NCBI RefSeq assembly: GCF_014205175.1
Contig: NZ_JACHNA010000001.1
Span: 2,108,001 to 2,172,000, forward strand
DNA from: Micrococcus cohnii
Lineage (GTDB): Bacteria; Actinomycetota; Actinomycetes; Actinomycetales; Micrococcaceae
Direction of reading: 5' to 3'
DNA: 64,000 nucleotides
Shown here: positions 45,256-53,791 of the stretch, one piece after another
How the letters are laid out: every line of letters begins with the position of its first letter
How positions within the stretch are numbered: position 1 is the stretch's first letter
Made by a program: the position numbers and the translations under genes
Notes under the pieces: model-generated
What the model was told of the DNA's origin: nothing
The model's input: the letters and a program-made list of their open reading frames with translations, nothing else
Database searches by the model: none

Positions 45256-46194
45256 TCAGCCCTCGGGTGCACCCCATCCGTCGATGCTCTCGATCAACCG
45301 GGCCCGCAGCGCCTGGCCGCGCTCGGCGAACCCGCGTTGACGGCGCACGTACTCGGCCCGGCCCTCGGGCGTCTCGATGCGGATCGGCTCGAACCCCCAG
45401 TCCGCGAGGTCGTAAGGCGAGGCCTGCATGTCCATCTCGCGCACGTCCCAGGCGAGCTCGAAGCAGTCGGCCAGCAGATCCGAACTCACCGCCGGCACCA
45501 GCTTGTACGCCCACTTGTACAGGTCCATGTTTCCGTGCAGGCAGCCCGGCTGCTCCATCGCCCGCATGGACTCCCGTGTCGGCCGCTCCTCGTTGAGCCC
45601 TCGTGCCTCGGGGGCGAAGAACCGGAACGCGTCGAAGTGCGTGCACCGGATCCGCGCGCCCTCGACCACCGCGTTCGTCCCCTCCGCGCCCAGGCGCAGC
45701 GGCACGCTCGAGTGCCGCACCCCGTGCACCTCGGAGCGGTAAGCCATCGCCCACTCGTGCAGGCCGAAGCAGCCCAGCCGCGCCTCGCGGCCGGCCGTCC
45801 GCGTCAGCAGGTCGCGGATGAACGCGACGCCCGCTGCCCGGTCCCGCAGGAAGGCCGCGACGTCGACGCTCCAGCCGCCCTCGGGCGCCCCGGCCACCTC
45901 CCCCGGTGCGAGACGACGCCAGTGCGTCCACTCCGAGCGCGGCGCCTGCCCGAACTCCTCGGCCTCGGCGGCCGCCGCGCTCCCGGCCGCGTCGTCGGCG
46001 AGGACGACGCCGGCCCCGGGCTGCCACCGTCGCAGCGCCCCGGCCGAGTGGGTGTAGTAGGTGAACAGGAAGTCGTACACCGGATGCCGTCGCCCCTGGT
46101 GGTGCAGGGCGACGATCGGCTCGGTGCGTGCGGCGATGCGCTGCCGGTGGGCTCGGGCACGGCCGAGCCACTCCTCCGGCGGCAGGACTGGCAT
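45256..46194 (-). CDS. Conserved actinobacterial protein annotated as 3-methyladenine DNA glycosylase
   Basis: 312 residues. N-terminal MPVLPPEEWLGRARAHRQRI and PVYDFLFTYYTHSAGALRRWQPG are hallmarks of a family widespread in actinobacteria whose database name is 3-methyladenine DNA glycosylase. I see no helix-hairpin-helix/Asp site that would confirm it, so the activity is uncertain. Conserved-looking Cys and His are in LGCFGLHEWAMAY, RIRCTHFDAFRFF and GCLHGNMDLYKWAY. It starts 5 bases after lysC and is probably cotranscribed with it. Confidence 0.6.
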   Translation of the reverse strand: MPVLPPEEWLGRARAHRQRIAARTEPIVALHHQGRRHPVYDFLFTYYTHSAGALRRWQPGAGVVLADDAAGSAAAAEAEEFGQAPRSEWTHWRRLAPGEVAGAPEGGWSVDVAAFLRDRAAGVAFIRDLLTRTAGREARLGCFGLHEWAMAYRSEVHGVRHSSVPLRLGAEGTNAVVEGARIRCTHFDAFRFFAPEARGLNEERPTRESMRAMEQPGCLHGNMDLYKWAYKLVPAVSSDLLADCFELAWDVREMDMQASPYDLADWGFEPIRIETPEGRAEYVRRQRGFAERGQALRARLIESIDGWGAPEG

Positions 46195-46199
46195 GCGCC

Positions 46200-46718
46200 T
46201 CAGCGTCCGGTGCCGCCGTAGACGGTCGCCTCGACGTCGGTGTCCAGGCCGAAGGCGGTGTGCACCGCGCGCACCCCGTCGTCGAGCTGCTCCTGGTTTG
46301 TCACCACGGAGATGCGGATCTCGGAGGTCGAGATCATGTCCACGTTCACGCCGGCTGAGTGGAGGGCCTCGAAGAAGGCGGCCGAGACACCCGGGTTGGA
46401 GCGCATGCCCGCGCCGATGAGGGAGAGCTTGCCGACGGCCTCGTTGTAGACGATGTCCTCGAAGCCGATGCCGTCCTGCCCCGCACGCAGGGCCTCGAGC
46501 GCCCCCTTGCCCTCGACCATCGGCACGGTGAAGGAGATGTCCGTCTGGTTCGCTCCGACGCGGGAGACGTTCTGGACGATCATGTCGACGTTCGCATTGG
46601 CCTTCGCGAGCACGCTGAAGATCTGCGCGGCCTTGCCGGGCACGTCCGGCACGCCGACGACGGTGACCTTGGCCTCGGAGCGGTCGTGCGCGACGCCGGA
46701 GACGATCGGCTGTTCCAT
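46200..46718 (-). CDS. lysC: Aspartate kinase, beta subunit from an internal start
   Basis: 172-residue in-frame product beginning at the ATG at 46718 (MEQPIVSGVAHDRSEAKVTV), preceded by AAGGAAGG inside the alpha frame. It equals the ACT-domain half that Corynebacterium and Bacillus make from an internal start to form alpha2-beta2 kinases. Existence is inferred from the ribosome site and homology. Confidence 0.6.
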   Translation of the reverse strand: MEQPIVSGVAHDRSEAKVTVVGVPDVPGKAAQIFSVLAKANANVDMIVQNVSRVGANQTDISFTVPMVEGKGALEALRAGQDGIGFEDIVYNEAVGKLSLIGAGMRSNPGVSAAFFEALHSAGVNVDMISTSEIRISVVTNQEQLDDGVRAVHTAFGLDTDVEATVYGGTGR

Positions 46719-47504
46719 GGGTTCGCCTTCCTTGAGGGTGATGGTGTCGGCCGGGTCGGGGATGACCCAGGTGCCGGCGTTCGGGTCGTCTTGGTCCGGG
46801 TCGGAGAACGACGAGCGGACGCGCAGCGTGACGCCGAAGCGGCGGGCGTACTCGACGCTGCGCAGGTGGAGGATCTTCGAGCCGGACGCGGCCATGTCGA
46901 GCATCTCGTCGGAGGTGATGCGGTCGATCTTGCCGGCGGTGGGGACCACCCGCGGGTCGGCCGTGTAGACGCCGTCCACGTCGGTGTAGATCTCGCACGA
47001 GTCGGCGTTGAGGGCGGCGGCCAGCGCGACGGCGGTGGTGTCCGAGCCGCCGCGGCCCATCGTCGTGATGTCCTTCGACTCGGTGTTCATCCCCTGGAAT
47101 CCCGCGACGATCGCGATCTTGCCCTCCTCGAGGGCGGCGCGCACTCGATCCGGGCTCACCTTGACGATGCGGGCCTTGCCGTAGACGTCGTCGGTGAGCA
47201 TGCCGGCCTGCGAACCGGTGTAGGAGCGGGCTGGCACGCCCTCGGCGTCGATGGCCATGGCCAGCAGCGACATCGAGATGCGCTCGCCCGCGGAGAGGAG
47301 GATGTCCATCTCTCGGGCGGGAGCATCGTCGGTGAGCTCGGCGGCGAGGTCGAGCAGCTCGTCGGTGGTGTCGCCCATGGCGGAGACGACGACGCACACC
47401 TGGTGGCCGGCGCGCTGCGTGGCGGCGACCCGGCGGGCGACGCGGCGGATGCCGGCGGCGTCGGCGACGGAGGAGCCGCCGTACTTCTGGACGATCAGAC
47501 TCAT
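46200..47504 (-). CDS. lysC: Aspartate kinase, alpha subunit
   Basis: 434-residue enzyme that phosphorylates aspartate, entry to lysine, threonine and methionine synthesis. VQKYGGSSVAD at the N-terminus, MGRGGSDTTAVALAAAL and TDVDGVYTADPR in the kinase domain, and tandem ACT domains from about residue 265 that bind feedback inhibitors (Lys plus Thr in relatives). As in Corynebacterium, an internal start can give a separate beta subunit. No asd gene follows, unlike in many relatives. Confidence 0.96.
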   Translation of the reverse strand: MSLIVQKYGGSSVADAAGIRRVARRVAATQRAGHQVCVVVSAMGDTTDELLDLAAELTDDAPAREMDILLSAGERISMSLLAMAIDAEGVPARSYTGSQAGMLTDDVYGKARIVKVSPDRVRAALEEGKIAIVAGFQGMNTESKDITTMGRGGSDTTAVALAAALNADSCEIYTDVDGVYTADPRVVPTAGKIDRITSDEMLDMAASGSKILHLRSVEYARRFGVTLRVRSSFSDPDQDDPNAGTWVIPDPADTITLKEGEPMEQPIVSGVAHDRSEAKVTVVGVPDVPGKAAQIFSVLAKANANVDMIVQNVSRVGANQTDISFTVPMVEGKGALEALRAGQDGIGFEDIVYNEAVGKLSLIGAGMRSNPGVSAAFFEALHSAGVNVDMISTSEIRISVVTNQEQLDDGVRAVHTAFGLDTDVEATVYGGTGR

Positions 47505-47681
47505 GCGGGGGATACCTCGGGGTGGGTCGGGCTCCGGCCGTGCCCCGGCCGGCGATTCCGCGTCAGTCTATGGCCACCTCGACGCTGCGGGCTGGTCCGT
47601 GACCGTGGCCTCGACGCGCGTGGACATCTGGGCGGGGCCGCCGGTCCCGTCACCCCCGGCAGGGTGGCCCCGGCAGCCGGG

Positions 47682-48284
47682 TCAGGTGCCGGAGAGCAGC
47701 CGGCGCCCCTCGAAGGCCCGGCCGAGGGTCACCTCGTCCGCGTATTCGAGGTCGCCGCCGACGGGCAGGCCGGAGGCCAGGCGCGTGACGCGGATGCCGG
47801 TGGCCCCGAGCATGCGACCGAGGTAGGTGGCGGTCGCTTCGCCCTCGAGGTTGGGGTCGGTGGCGAGGATGACCTCCTGGATCGTCTCGTCCTGAAGGCG
47901 GGTGAGCAGCTCGCGGATGTGCAGCTGCTCGGGCCCGATCCCCGCAATCGGATTGATGGAGCCGCCGAGCACGTGGTACTTGCCGGTGAAGGCGCGGGTC
48001 CGCTCGATCGCGAGCACGTCCTGGGACTCTTCGACGACGCACAGCACCGAGCCGTCGCGCCGGTCGTCCCGGCAGATGCCGCACAGCTCCTGTTCCGAGA
48101 CGTTGAAGCACTGCGAGCACAGATGGACTTTGTCCTTGACGGCCCGGATGGCGTCGGCGAGACGGGTCATCTCGTCGGCGTCGGCCTCCATGATGTGGAA
48201 GGCGATGCGCTGCGCCGACTTCGGGCCGATGCCGGGCAGGCGGCCGAACTCGTCGATGAGCTCCTGGAGAGCGCCTTCGTACAC
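47682..48284 (-). CDS. recR: Recombination protein RecR
   Basis: 200-residue partner of RecO/RecF in single-strand gap repair. Helix-hairpin-helix [15 protein letters not shown] (residues 16-30), zinc finger Cys56, Cys59, Cys68, Cys71, and the Toprim domain ([29 protein letters not shown]). The start is a GTG at 48284 with AAGG about 7 bases upstream. It follows dnaX, the usual bacterial order. Confidence 0.96.
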   Translation of the reverse strand: MYEGALQELIDEFGRLPGIGPKSAQRIAFHIMEADADEMTRLADAIRAVKDKVHLCSQCFNVSEQELCGICRDDRRDGSVLCVVEESQDVLAIERTRAFTGKYHVLGGSINPIAGIGPEQLHIRELLTRLQDETIQEVILATDPNLEGEATATYLGRMLGATGIRVTRLASGLPVGGDLEYADEVTLGRAFEGRRLLSGT

Positions 48285-48320
48285 GTGTCACCTTCAGTCG
48301 TCGGGGGAGCGTCGGGAGGG

Positions 48321-51300
48321 TCAGTCGTTCGGGATCTCCTCGAGCAGCGTGGCGCCGAGGAGGCGCTCGACGACCGCGCGGCCGACGAGGCCGGAGTCCT
48401 CGAGGGTGAGGTCCTCGTCGCTGGCGACCTCGTCCTCCCAGTCTACGGACGCGGCCGAGGCGTCTGCGGGCCGGCCCGGCCCACCGGTGGCCGTCCGCAG
48501 GGTCGCCGGCCCGCGCCCGCGGGCGGCCTCGCGGGCCGCCTGGATGGACGCGGCGCGCGGGTCGAGTGGCGGAGGCGTCGGGGCGCCCCCCGCGCGGTCG
48601 CCGGTCGCGTCGCGGGACGCGGCCAGGGTTGACGGCTCGGGGCGGCCGCCGGTGGCGGGATCCGACGGGTGGGGACCGCCCGCGTTCACGGGCGGTTCGG
48701 CGCCTCCGCCGTCGCTGATGCGGCGCATGAGCGCCGGGAACTGGCTGGCGGGGTGCCCGGAGCCCAGCGCCACGAGGGCCGCTGGATCGTTGCGTTCCTC
48801 AGGTGCGTTCCCGCCGGCGGGCGCAGGGGAGGTGTCGGAGTCTGCGCCGTCCTGGGCATCCGGTGCGGGGGCCGCGGACTCGGCGGGACGGGAGGACTCC
48901 GGCGACGCGGGCGCCGTGGCCGGGTCCTCGGCGGCGTCCGTGGACGATGAGGCGGTGCCGAAGCCCTCCGGCCGAGTGCTGCCGAAGCGGGCGGCGAACT
49001 CCGCCCGCAGCTCGGCTTCGGGGCGCGCGAACGACGGGATGGCCGGCTCGTCGGCCTCGGGGACGAGCGGGCCGGGGCGCCACTGCTCGGCCGTCGGCAC
49101 CTGCCATGCGGGCTCCTGCGATGGCGTATCCGGGCCTGACGCCGCGTGATCCGCGGTGGGTGGCGCCGGGGCCGGGGCTGTCGCAGTGTCGTCGGTGGTG
49201 TCCTCGCCGGGCCCGGGCTGCCAGCCGTCGGGGCCGGGCGAGTCCTCCATGTCCGAGTCGGGGTCGTATTCGGGCAGGTGCGCCCACGGGTCGGGGTCGC
49301 CGCCGCCGTCGGGCATACCCCAGTCCGGGGCGACGTCCGCGGGGGTCCCCCAGGAGTCGGGTGAGGGGGCCGCGGACGGGGTCGGCTCCGGAGACGCAGC
49401 GGTCGGCGACGGGTCCGGCCCGGACGCGGGCTCGGAGGCGTCGGCAGGTGATGCCGGTGAGGCGGGGGCGGGAGGCTCCGGCGTCGGCGCGGGTTCGGGC
49501 TGTGGGTCCGGCTGCGCGGCCCGGGGGACTGACGGGGCGGCCGCCTCCTGGCCGGGGCGGCCCTCAGCTTTTGGGCGGGTGCCGCCGTCGGGTCCGGGCG
49601 CGGCCCCGGGGCGTGGGGCGTCTGCGCCGAGGATCAGGTCGAGCTCGGGCCGGATGCCGAGCACCTGGTGCACGGCCTCGGCCAGAAGGCGGTCGCCCTG
49701 TCGGCCGAGCAGCGACTGCCGCGGCGCGTCCTGGGTGAACCCGATCGTCAGCAGGCTGCCGTCGAATCCGACTACCGATGCGTTGTCCTTCACGAGCATC
49801 CACACCAGGCGCGAGGAGTCTTCGAGGGCGGTGAGCACGTCCGGCCACGCGCGACGCATCTTCTCGACCTGGCTTGCGCTCTGCGCCGCTGCCGGCTGCG
49901 CCGCACCGGGGATCTCGGGTGCGGGGGCCTGCGCCGCAGCGGGGGTCTGGGGTGCGGGGGCCTGCGCGGCCGGTGAAGCCGGGGACGGCTCGGGCTCCGT
50001 CGTCGGTCCGGGCGCCGACTCAACGGCCGGCTCATCCGTCGGTCCGGGCGCCGACTCAACGGCCGGCTCATCCGTCGGTCCGGACGCCGACTCAGCGGTC
50101 GGCTCGTCCGTTGGCTCGTTCGTCGGACCGTCCGGGGTGCCGGAGGTGGACTCCGCCGGCGGCTGCTCGGCGTGCTCTTGGTCTTCGGGTGCCGGACCGG
50201 CCGAGGTGCGGCGCATGGCCGCTCGGGCCAGGGCCGCGCCCGAGAGCTCCCCGTCGGTCGGGCCGTTCTGCCCGCCCGCGCGGTCATCGACCGGCGACGG
50301 GCCGTCGCGCTGCTCCGTCGCGGCACCGGGGGTGCGGCTGCGCGGGGGCGTGGCGGCAGAGCCCTCGGCGGTCGTCCCGATCAGACCCGCGTCGATCCGC
50401 CGCTCGAGTGCCTCGAGGCGGGCGGCGAGGCCGCGCTGCGTCTCGTCGGCCGCCGGCAGCAGCAGGCGCGCCATGAGCAGCTCGAGGTGCAGCTTCGGGC
50501 TCGTCGCCCCGACCATCTCCGAGAGCGCCTCATTCGTCACATCGGCCAGGCGGCTGAGCTCGGCGCGGCTGAGCTGGGCGGCCTGGGCGGTGAGCCGACG
50601 CACCTGGTCCTCGGGCACTCCGTGCAGCACGACGGAGGCCTGATCCGGCATGGCGCGGGCGATCACGAGGTCGCGGAACCGGTCGAGCAGGTCCTCGACG
50701 AACCGGCGCGGATCCTGGCCGGACTGCACCACGCGGTCCACAACGTGGAACACCGTCGGCGGATCGTCCGCGGCCACGGCGTCGATCACATCGTCCAGCA
50801 GCGCACCCGGCGTGAACCCGAGCAGGTTCACCGCCAGGTCGTAGTCCACACGCCCCTCGGCCGCGCCGGCGATCAGCTGGTCCAGCACCGAGAGGGTGTC
50901 GCGCACCGAGCCGGTGCCCGCCCGCACGACCAGCGGCAGCACCCCGGCGTCCACCTGCGTGGACTCCGAGGCGCACAGCTGCTCCATATAGGCGATCAGC
51001 GGCTCCGGCGGCACCAGCCGGAACGGGTAGTGGTGCGTGCGTGAGCGGATCGTGCCGATGACCTTGTCCGGCTCCGTCGTCGCGAAGATGAACTTCAGGT
51101 GCTCCGGCGGCTCCTCGACGATCTTCAGCAGGGCGTTGAAGCCCGCCGCCGTCACCATGTGCGCCTCGTCGATGATGAGGATCTTGTACCGGTCGCGCAC
51201 CGGGGCGAACGTCGCCCGCTCGCGCAGCCCGCGCGCGTCCTCGACGCCGCCGTGGGACGCCGCGTCGATCTCCATCACGTCGAGCGAGCCCGGCCCGCCC

Positions 51301-51548
51301 GTCGCGAGGTCCCGGCACGAGTCGCATTGCCCGCACGGGGTCGCCGTCGGACCCTGGGCGCAGTTCAGGCAGCGCGCCAGGATGCGCGCCGAGGTCGTCT
51401 TGCCGCAGCCGCGCGGCCCGGAGAAGAGATAGGCGTGGTTCACCCGGTCCTTGGACAGGGCGGTCCGCAGCGGGACGGTCACATGGTCCTGCCCGATGAC
51501 CTCCTCGAACCGGTCCGGGCGGTAGCGGCGATACAGGGCGGTGCTCAC
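48321..51548 (-). CDS. dnaX: DNA polymerase III gamma/tau subunit
   Basis: 1075-residue clamp-loader ATPase. RRYRPDRFEEVIGQDHV, Walker A GPRGCGKT (44-51), Cys-rich zinc module 60-78, DEAHM Walker B, and ATTEPDKV sensor region lie in the first 220 residues; domain III ends near residue 365. The C-terminal 700 residues are exceptionally long and made largely of Pro, Ala, Glu, Ser and Thr, with a short structured island at about 560-650 (MRRAWPDVLTALEDSSRLVWMLV), the DnaE/DnaB-contacting region. A 12-residue tandem repeat is present at about 480-516. Confidence 0.96.
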   Translation of the reverse strand: MSTALYRRYRPDRFEEVIGQDHVTVPLRTALSKDRVNHAYLFSGPRGCGKTTSARILARCLNCAQGPTATPCGQCDSCRDLATGGPGSLDVMEIDAASHGGVEDARGLRERATFAPVRDRYKILIIDEAHMVTAAGFNALLKIVEEPPEHLKFIFATTEPDKVIGTIRSRTHHYPFRLVPPEPLIAYMEQLCASESTQVDAGVLPLVVRAGTGSVRDTLSVLDQLIAGAAEGRVDYDLAVNLLGFTPGALLDDVIDAVAADDPPTVFHVVDRVVQSGQDPRRFVEDLLDRFRDLVIARAMPDQASVVLHGVPEDQVRRLTAQAAQLSRAELSRLADVTNEALSEMVGATSPKLHLELLMARLLLPAADETQRGLAARLEALERRIDAGLIGTTAEGSAATPPRSRTPGAATEQRDGPSPVDDRAGGQNGPTDGELSGAALARAAMRRTSAGPAPEDQEHAEQPPAESTSGTPDGPTNEPTDEPTAESASGPTDEPAVESAPGPTDEPAVESAPGPTTEPEPSPASPAAQAPAPQTPAAAQAPAPEIPGAAQPAAAQSASQVEKMRRAWPDVLTALEDSSRLVWMLVKDNASVVGFDGSLLTIGFTQDAPRQSLLGRQGDRLLAEAVHQVLGIRPELDLILGADAPRPGAAPGPDGGTRPKAEGRPGQEAAAPSVPRAAQPDPQPEPAPTPEPPAPASPASPADASEPASGPDPSPTAASPEPTPSAAPSPDSWGTPADVAPDWGMPDGGGDPDPWAHLPEYDPDSDMEDSPGPDGWQPGPGEDTTDDTATAPAPAPPTADHAASGPDTPSQEPAWQVPTAEQWRPGPLVPEADEPAIPSFARPEAELRAEFAARFGSTRPEGFGTASSSTDAAEDPATAPASPESSRPAESAAPAPDAQDGADSDTSPAPAGGNAPEERNDPAALVALGSGHPASQFPALMRRISDGGGAEPPVNAGGPHPSDPATGGRPEPSTLAASRDATGDRAGGAPTPPPLDPRAASIQAAREAARGRGPATLRTATGGPGRPADASAASVDWEDEVASDEDLTLEDSGLVGRAVVERLLGATLLEEIPND
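50006..50113 (-). repeat. Three 36-bp tandem repeats inside dnaX
   Basis: Units starting at 50006, 50042 and 50078 share GGTCCGGGCGCCGACTCAAC (third copy diverged) and encode ESAPGPTDEPAV-type peptides of the tau linker. Likely expandable by slippage or unequal crossing-over; not a CRISPR. Confidence 0.8.
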
Positions 51549-51627
51549 CTGACCAGCCTATCGGCCGGCACCGCGACGCTACGTCCGAACGGGGAATACC
51601 CGTGGCCGACGCCGGGGTTCTTCCGGC

Positions 51628-52260
51628 ATGAGCTCAGCACAGAACCCGGACCTGATCGGCGCCACCCTGGACGAGGCCGCGCTCGCCGTCCTCTTCTCCG
51701 GCGCCCACACCACCAACACGTTCTCCGACGAGAAGGTGGACGTCGACGTCGTCCGACGCGCCTACGACGACCTGCGCTGGGCCCCGACCGCCATGAACTC
51801 GCAGCCGCTGCGCATCACGGTCGTGGAGTCTGACGAGGCCCGTCGGCGCCTGGCCCCGCACATCATGGAGTTCAATCGGGAGAAGACCGTCGCCGCGCCG
51901 CTGACCCTCGTCGTGGCCTACGACCTGGACTGGCACCGCGAGATGGGCCGTCTGGCCCCGTTCCGCGAGGGGTTCGCCGAGGACGCCGAGTCCAAGCCGG
52001 CCATGCGTGAGTCCATGGGGCGAACGAACGCGCTGATCCAGGTCGGTTACCTGCTGCTGGCCCTGCGCGCGCACGGGCTGCAGGTCGGTCCGATGGCCGG
52101 CGTCGACACCGACGGCATCGATGCGCAGTTCCACGACCAGAAGAACTGGAAGGCGCTGCTGGTGGTGAACGTCGGCCACGCCCCGCACCCGGCGGACGAG
52201 GACGCCCAACGCCCGCGCCAGGCCCGACTCGAGTTCGACGAGGCCGCCGAGGTGCTCTGA
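51628..52260 (+). CDS. Nitroreductase family protein, RutE/malonic semialdehyde reductase-like
   Basis: 210-residue FMN-dependent reductase. FSGAHTTNTFSDEKV, DLRWAPTAMNSQPLRITVVES, and the late GPMAGVDTDGIDAQF with NVGHAP match the RutE/HadB branch annotated as malonic semialdehyde reductase. No other rut (pyrimidine utilisation) genes are near, so a general nitro/enal reductase role is equally possible. It is divergent from dnaX with a 79-base spacer. Confidence 0.85.
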   Translation: MSSAQNPDLIGATLDEAALAVLFSGAHTTNTFSDEKVDVDVVRRAYDDLRWAPTAMNSQPLRITVVESDEARRRLAPHIMEFNREKTVAAPLTLVVAYDLDWHREMGRLAPFREGFAEDAESKPAMRESMGRTNALIQVGYLLLALRAHGLQVGPMAGVDTDGIDAQFHDQKNWKALLVVNVGHAPHPADEDAQRPRQARLEFDEAAEVL

Positions 52261-52322
52261 CGCCGCCGGCCCGGCGGACGCGGATCTGGTGGGCGGGCGG
52301 CCGTCGTCGGCGACCGGCCTCC

Positions 52323-53336
52323 TCAGGCGAAGGCCGCGGCATCGAACACCCACGGCTCGCGCGGCAGGGCGCCCGCCTCGAGGGCGGCGGCGAAGGCCGG
52401 CACCGCCGCGGGCAGTGGTCCCGCGGGCAGTCCCGCCGAGCGCAGCAGGGCGTCGCGGATCGCCTCGAGGCGCGCCGGGTCTGCTTCGCGCACGTCCTCG
52501 ACCCCGGAGAGGTCCTCCAGGGTCACGGCCCCGTCACGCTTGGCCAGGCGCCGACCCTGCCCGTTCACGACGAGCGGCACGTGCAGGTGCTCGGTCCGCG
52601 GGGCGGGCTCGTCACGGGCCGCGCACAGCACGGCCGCGAGCCACGTCTGCCGGGGTGTCGAGTCGAGCAGATCGTCACCGCGAACCACCTGGTCCACGCC
52701 CTGGGCGAGGTCGTCGGCCACGACCGCCAGGTTGTACGCGTAGGCCCCGTCGTTGCGGCGCAGGACCATGTCGTCCACGAGTCCGGTGACCTCCCCGGTG
52801 AGCAGGTCGTGGGCGCGGGCCTCGGGGTGGCCGCCCTCGGGCAGGCCGGCGACGAGGGCCGCGTTCAGGCGCAGCGCCGCGGGCCGGACGGCACGGCGCT
52901 GCTCGCGCTGGGCCTCAGTGAGCGTGCGGCACGTGCCCGGGTAGAACCCGGGCGGGCGCAGCGGCGTCGGCGCCTGGCCGGGCAGACGACCCGGCCCGTT
53001 CGGGGCAGAGGAGGCCTGGGCGATGTCCTTGCGCGAGCAGAAGCACTCGTACACCGCGTCCGGTCCGTGTGCGGTGCGCAGGGCCGCGACCGCCGCGTCG
53101 TAGAGGTCCGTGCGCTCGGACTGCCGGACGGCAGGTGCGTCCCAGTCGAGGCCGAGGGCCGTCAGTTCGGCGAGCTGGGAGTCCTCAGATCCGGCGCGCA
53201 CACGGTCCAGGTCCTCGATGCGCAGCAGGAACGGGCGGCCGGAGGCGCGGGCGGCCAGCCAGGCGAGCATGGCGGTGCGCAGGTTCCCCACGTGCAGCCG
53301 CCCCGTGGGGGAGGGGGCGTAGCGGCCGGCGGGCAT
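52323..53336 (-). CDS. gluQ: Glutamyl-Q tRNA(Asp) synthetase
   Basis: 337-residue paralogue of the GluRS catalytic domain that attaches glutamate to queuosine in tRNA(Asp). RYAPSPTGRLHVGNLRTA contains the HIGH-like HVGN, IEDLDRVR follows, a Cys/Tyr zinc site is seen in YECFCSRKD and YPGTCR, and the KMSKS-like motif reads LAKRDGA. The anticodon-binding domain is absent, as in the family. AGGAGGT precedes the ATG at 53336. A longer 12-codon upstream extension would run into the SRP RNA and was rejected. Confidence 0.93.
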   Translation of the reverse strand: MPAGRYAPSPTGRLHVGNLRTAMLAWLAARASGRPFLLRIEDLDRVRAGSEDSQLAELTALGLDWDAPAVRQSERTDLYDAAVAALRTAHGPDAVYECFCSRKDIAQASSAPNGPGRLPGQAPTPLRPPGFYPGTCRTLTEAQREQRRAVRPAALRLNAALVAGLPEGGHPEARAHDLLTGEVTGLVDDMVLRRNDGAYAYNLAVVADDLAQGVDQVVRGDDLLDSTPRQTWLAAVLCAARDEPAPRTEHLHVPLVVNGQGRRLAKRDGAVTLEDLSGVEDVREADPARLEAIRDALLRSAGLPAGPLPAAVPAFAAALEAGALPREPWVFDAAAFA

Positions 53337-53355
53337 GGGACCTCCTGGAGACGTC

Positions 53356-53446
53356 AAAGACCCCTCACGCACCTGCCAGAGCCCACCTACCCTTGCTACC
53401 TTCCGGTCCTGGGGGAGTTCAGCGAGATGACACCACGTGAGGGGCC
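53356..53446 (-). ncRNA. ffs: Signal recognition particle RNA (small bacterial type)
   Basis: Read on the minus strand, GGCCCCTCACGTG at the 5' end pairs with TGCGTGAGGGGTC at the 3' end, and the apical loop carries the universal GGACCGGAAGGTAGCA with its GGAA tetraloop and asymmetric internal loop that bind Ffh. About 91 nt; exact ends are estimated. A TCTTTGA stretch follows. Confidence 0.92.
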
Positions 53447-53506
53447 GTCCGAGAGTCTACCAGTCGGCGGCGGACCGGGCGATTCGCCCGAGGTGGCGCG
53501 GTGGTG

Positions 53507-53512
53507 TAGAGT
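53507..53512 (+). promoter_or_regulatory. -10 element of the tRNA-Ser promoter
   Basis: TAGAGT matches TANNNT 42 bases before the tRNA. No strong -35 is evident. Confidence 0.45.
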
Positions 53513-53554
53513 CGTCCACGCCCTTGCGCGGTACGCCGCATGAGGGCGCACCAA

Positions 53555-53639
53555 GGAGGATTCGCCTAGCGGCCTATGGCGCACGCCTGGAACGCGTGTT
53601 GGGTTCACGCCCTCGGGGGTTCAAATCCCCCATCCTCCG
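53555..53639 (+). tRNA. tRNA-Ser(GGA)
   Basis: 85-nt class II tRNA with a 7-bp acceptor stem (GGAGGAT/ATCCTCC), discriminator G, anticodon GGA at 53589-53591, a long variable arm and the T-arm GGGGGTTCAAATCCCCC. CCA is not encoded. Its 3' end is the attachment site of the element that follows; integration leaves the tRNA sequence complete. Confidence 0.95.
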
Positions 53640-53640
53640 C
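53626..53640 (+). other. attL core, 15-bp direct repeat
   Basis: TCCCCCATCCTCCGC, the T-arm/acceptor 3' end of tRNA-Ser, repeated exactly at 60392-60406. Confidence 0.85.
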
Positions 53641-53644
53641 GCTA

Positions 53645-53676
53645 CGCCCCCGTCATCCCTGTGATGGCGGGGGTTT
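53645..53676 (+). terminator. Intrinsic terminator just after tRNA-Ser, carried by the element
   Basis: CGCCCCCGTCAT and ATGGCGGGGG form a GC stem followed by TTTT. As it lies inside the element, it replaces the original tRNA terminator now found beyond attR (60412-60443). Confidence 0.8.
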
Positions 53677-53737
53677 TCGCATGTTCTAGCGGTTTTCGGC
53701 CGGTCCCCCTCTTTGCATGGGTGTGCATGAGGGGGCG

Positions 53738-53774
53738 CTAGTCAGCATATATCCTGACTACTGACTGACTAGGC
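53738..53774 (+). promoter_or_regulatory. Probable integrase arm-type sites, left end
   Basis: Several copies of CTGACTA(G): inverted CTAGTCAG at 53738-53745, CTGACTA at 53754-53760, and CTACTGACTGACTAGGC at 53758-53774. The last 17 bp recur exactly at 60326-60342, next to attR. Location near both cores and upstream of int suggests integrase arm binding and autoregulation. Confidence 0.6.
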
Positions 53775-53791
53775 ATAGATGGGCAGGAAGT

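Noticed and set aside
50006-50113. Tandem repeats as a CRISPR array
   Set aside because: The units are contiguous, in frame with dnaX and have no spacers. No cas genes are in the window.
53337-53372. Longer GluQ start
   Set aside because: It would overlap the SRP RNA 3' end, and the ATG at 53336 has AGGAGGT and begins right at the conserved RYAPSPTG motif.
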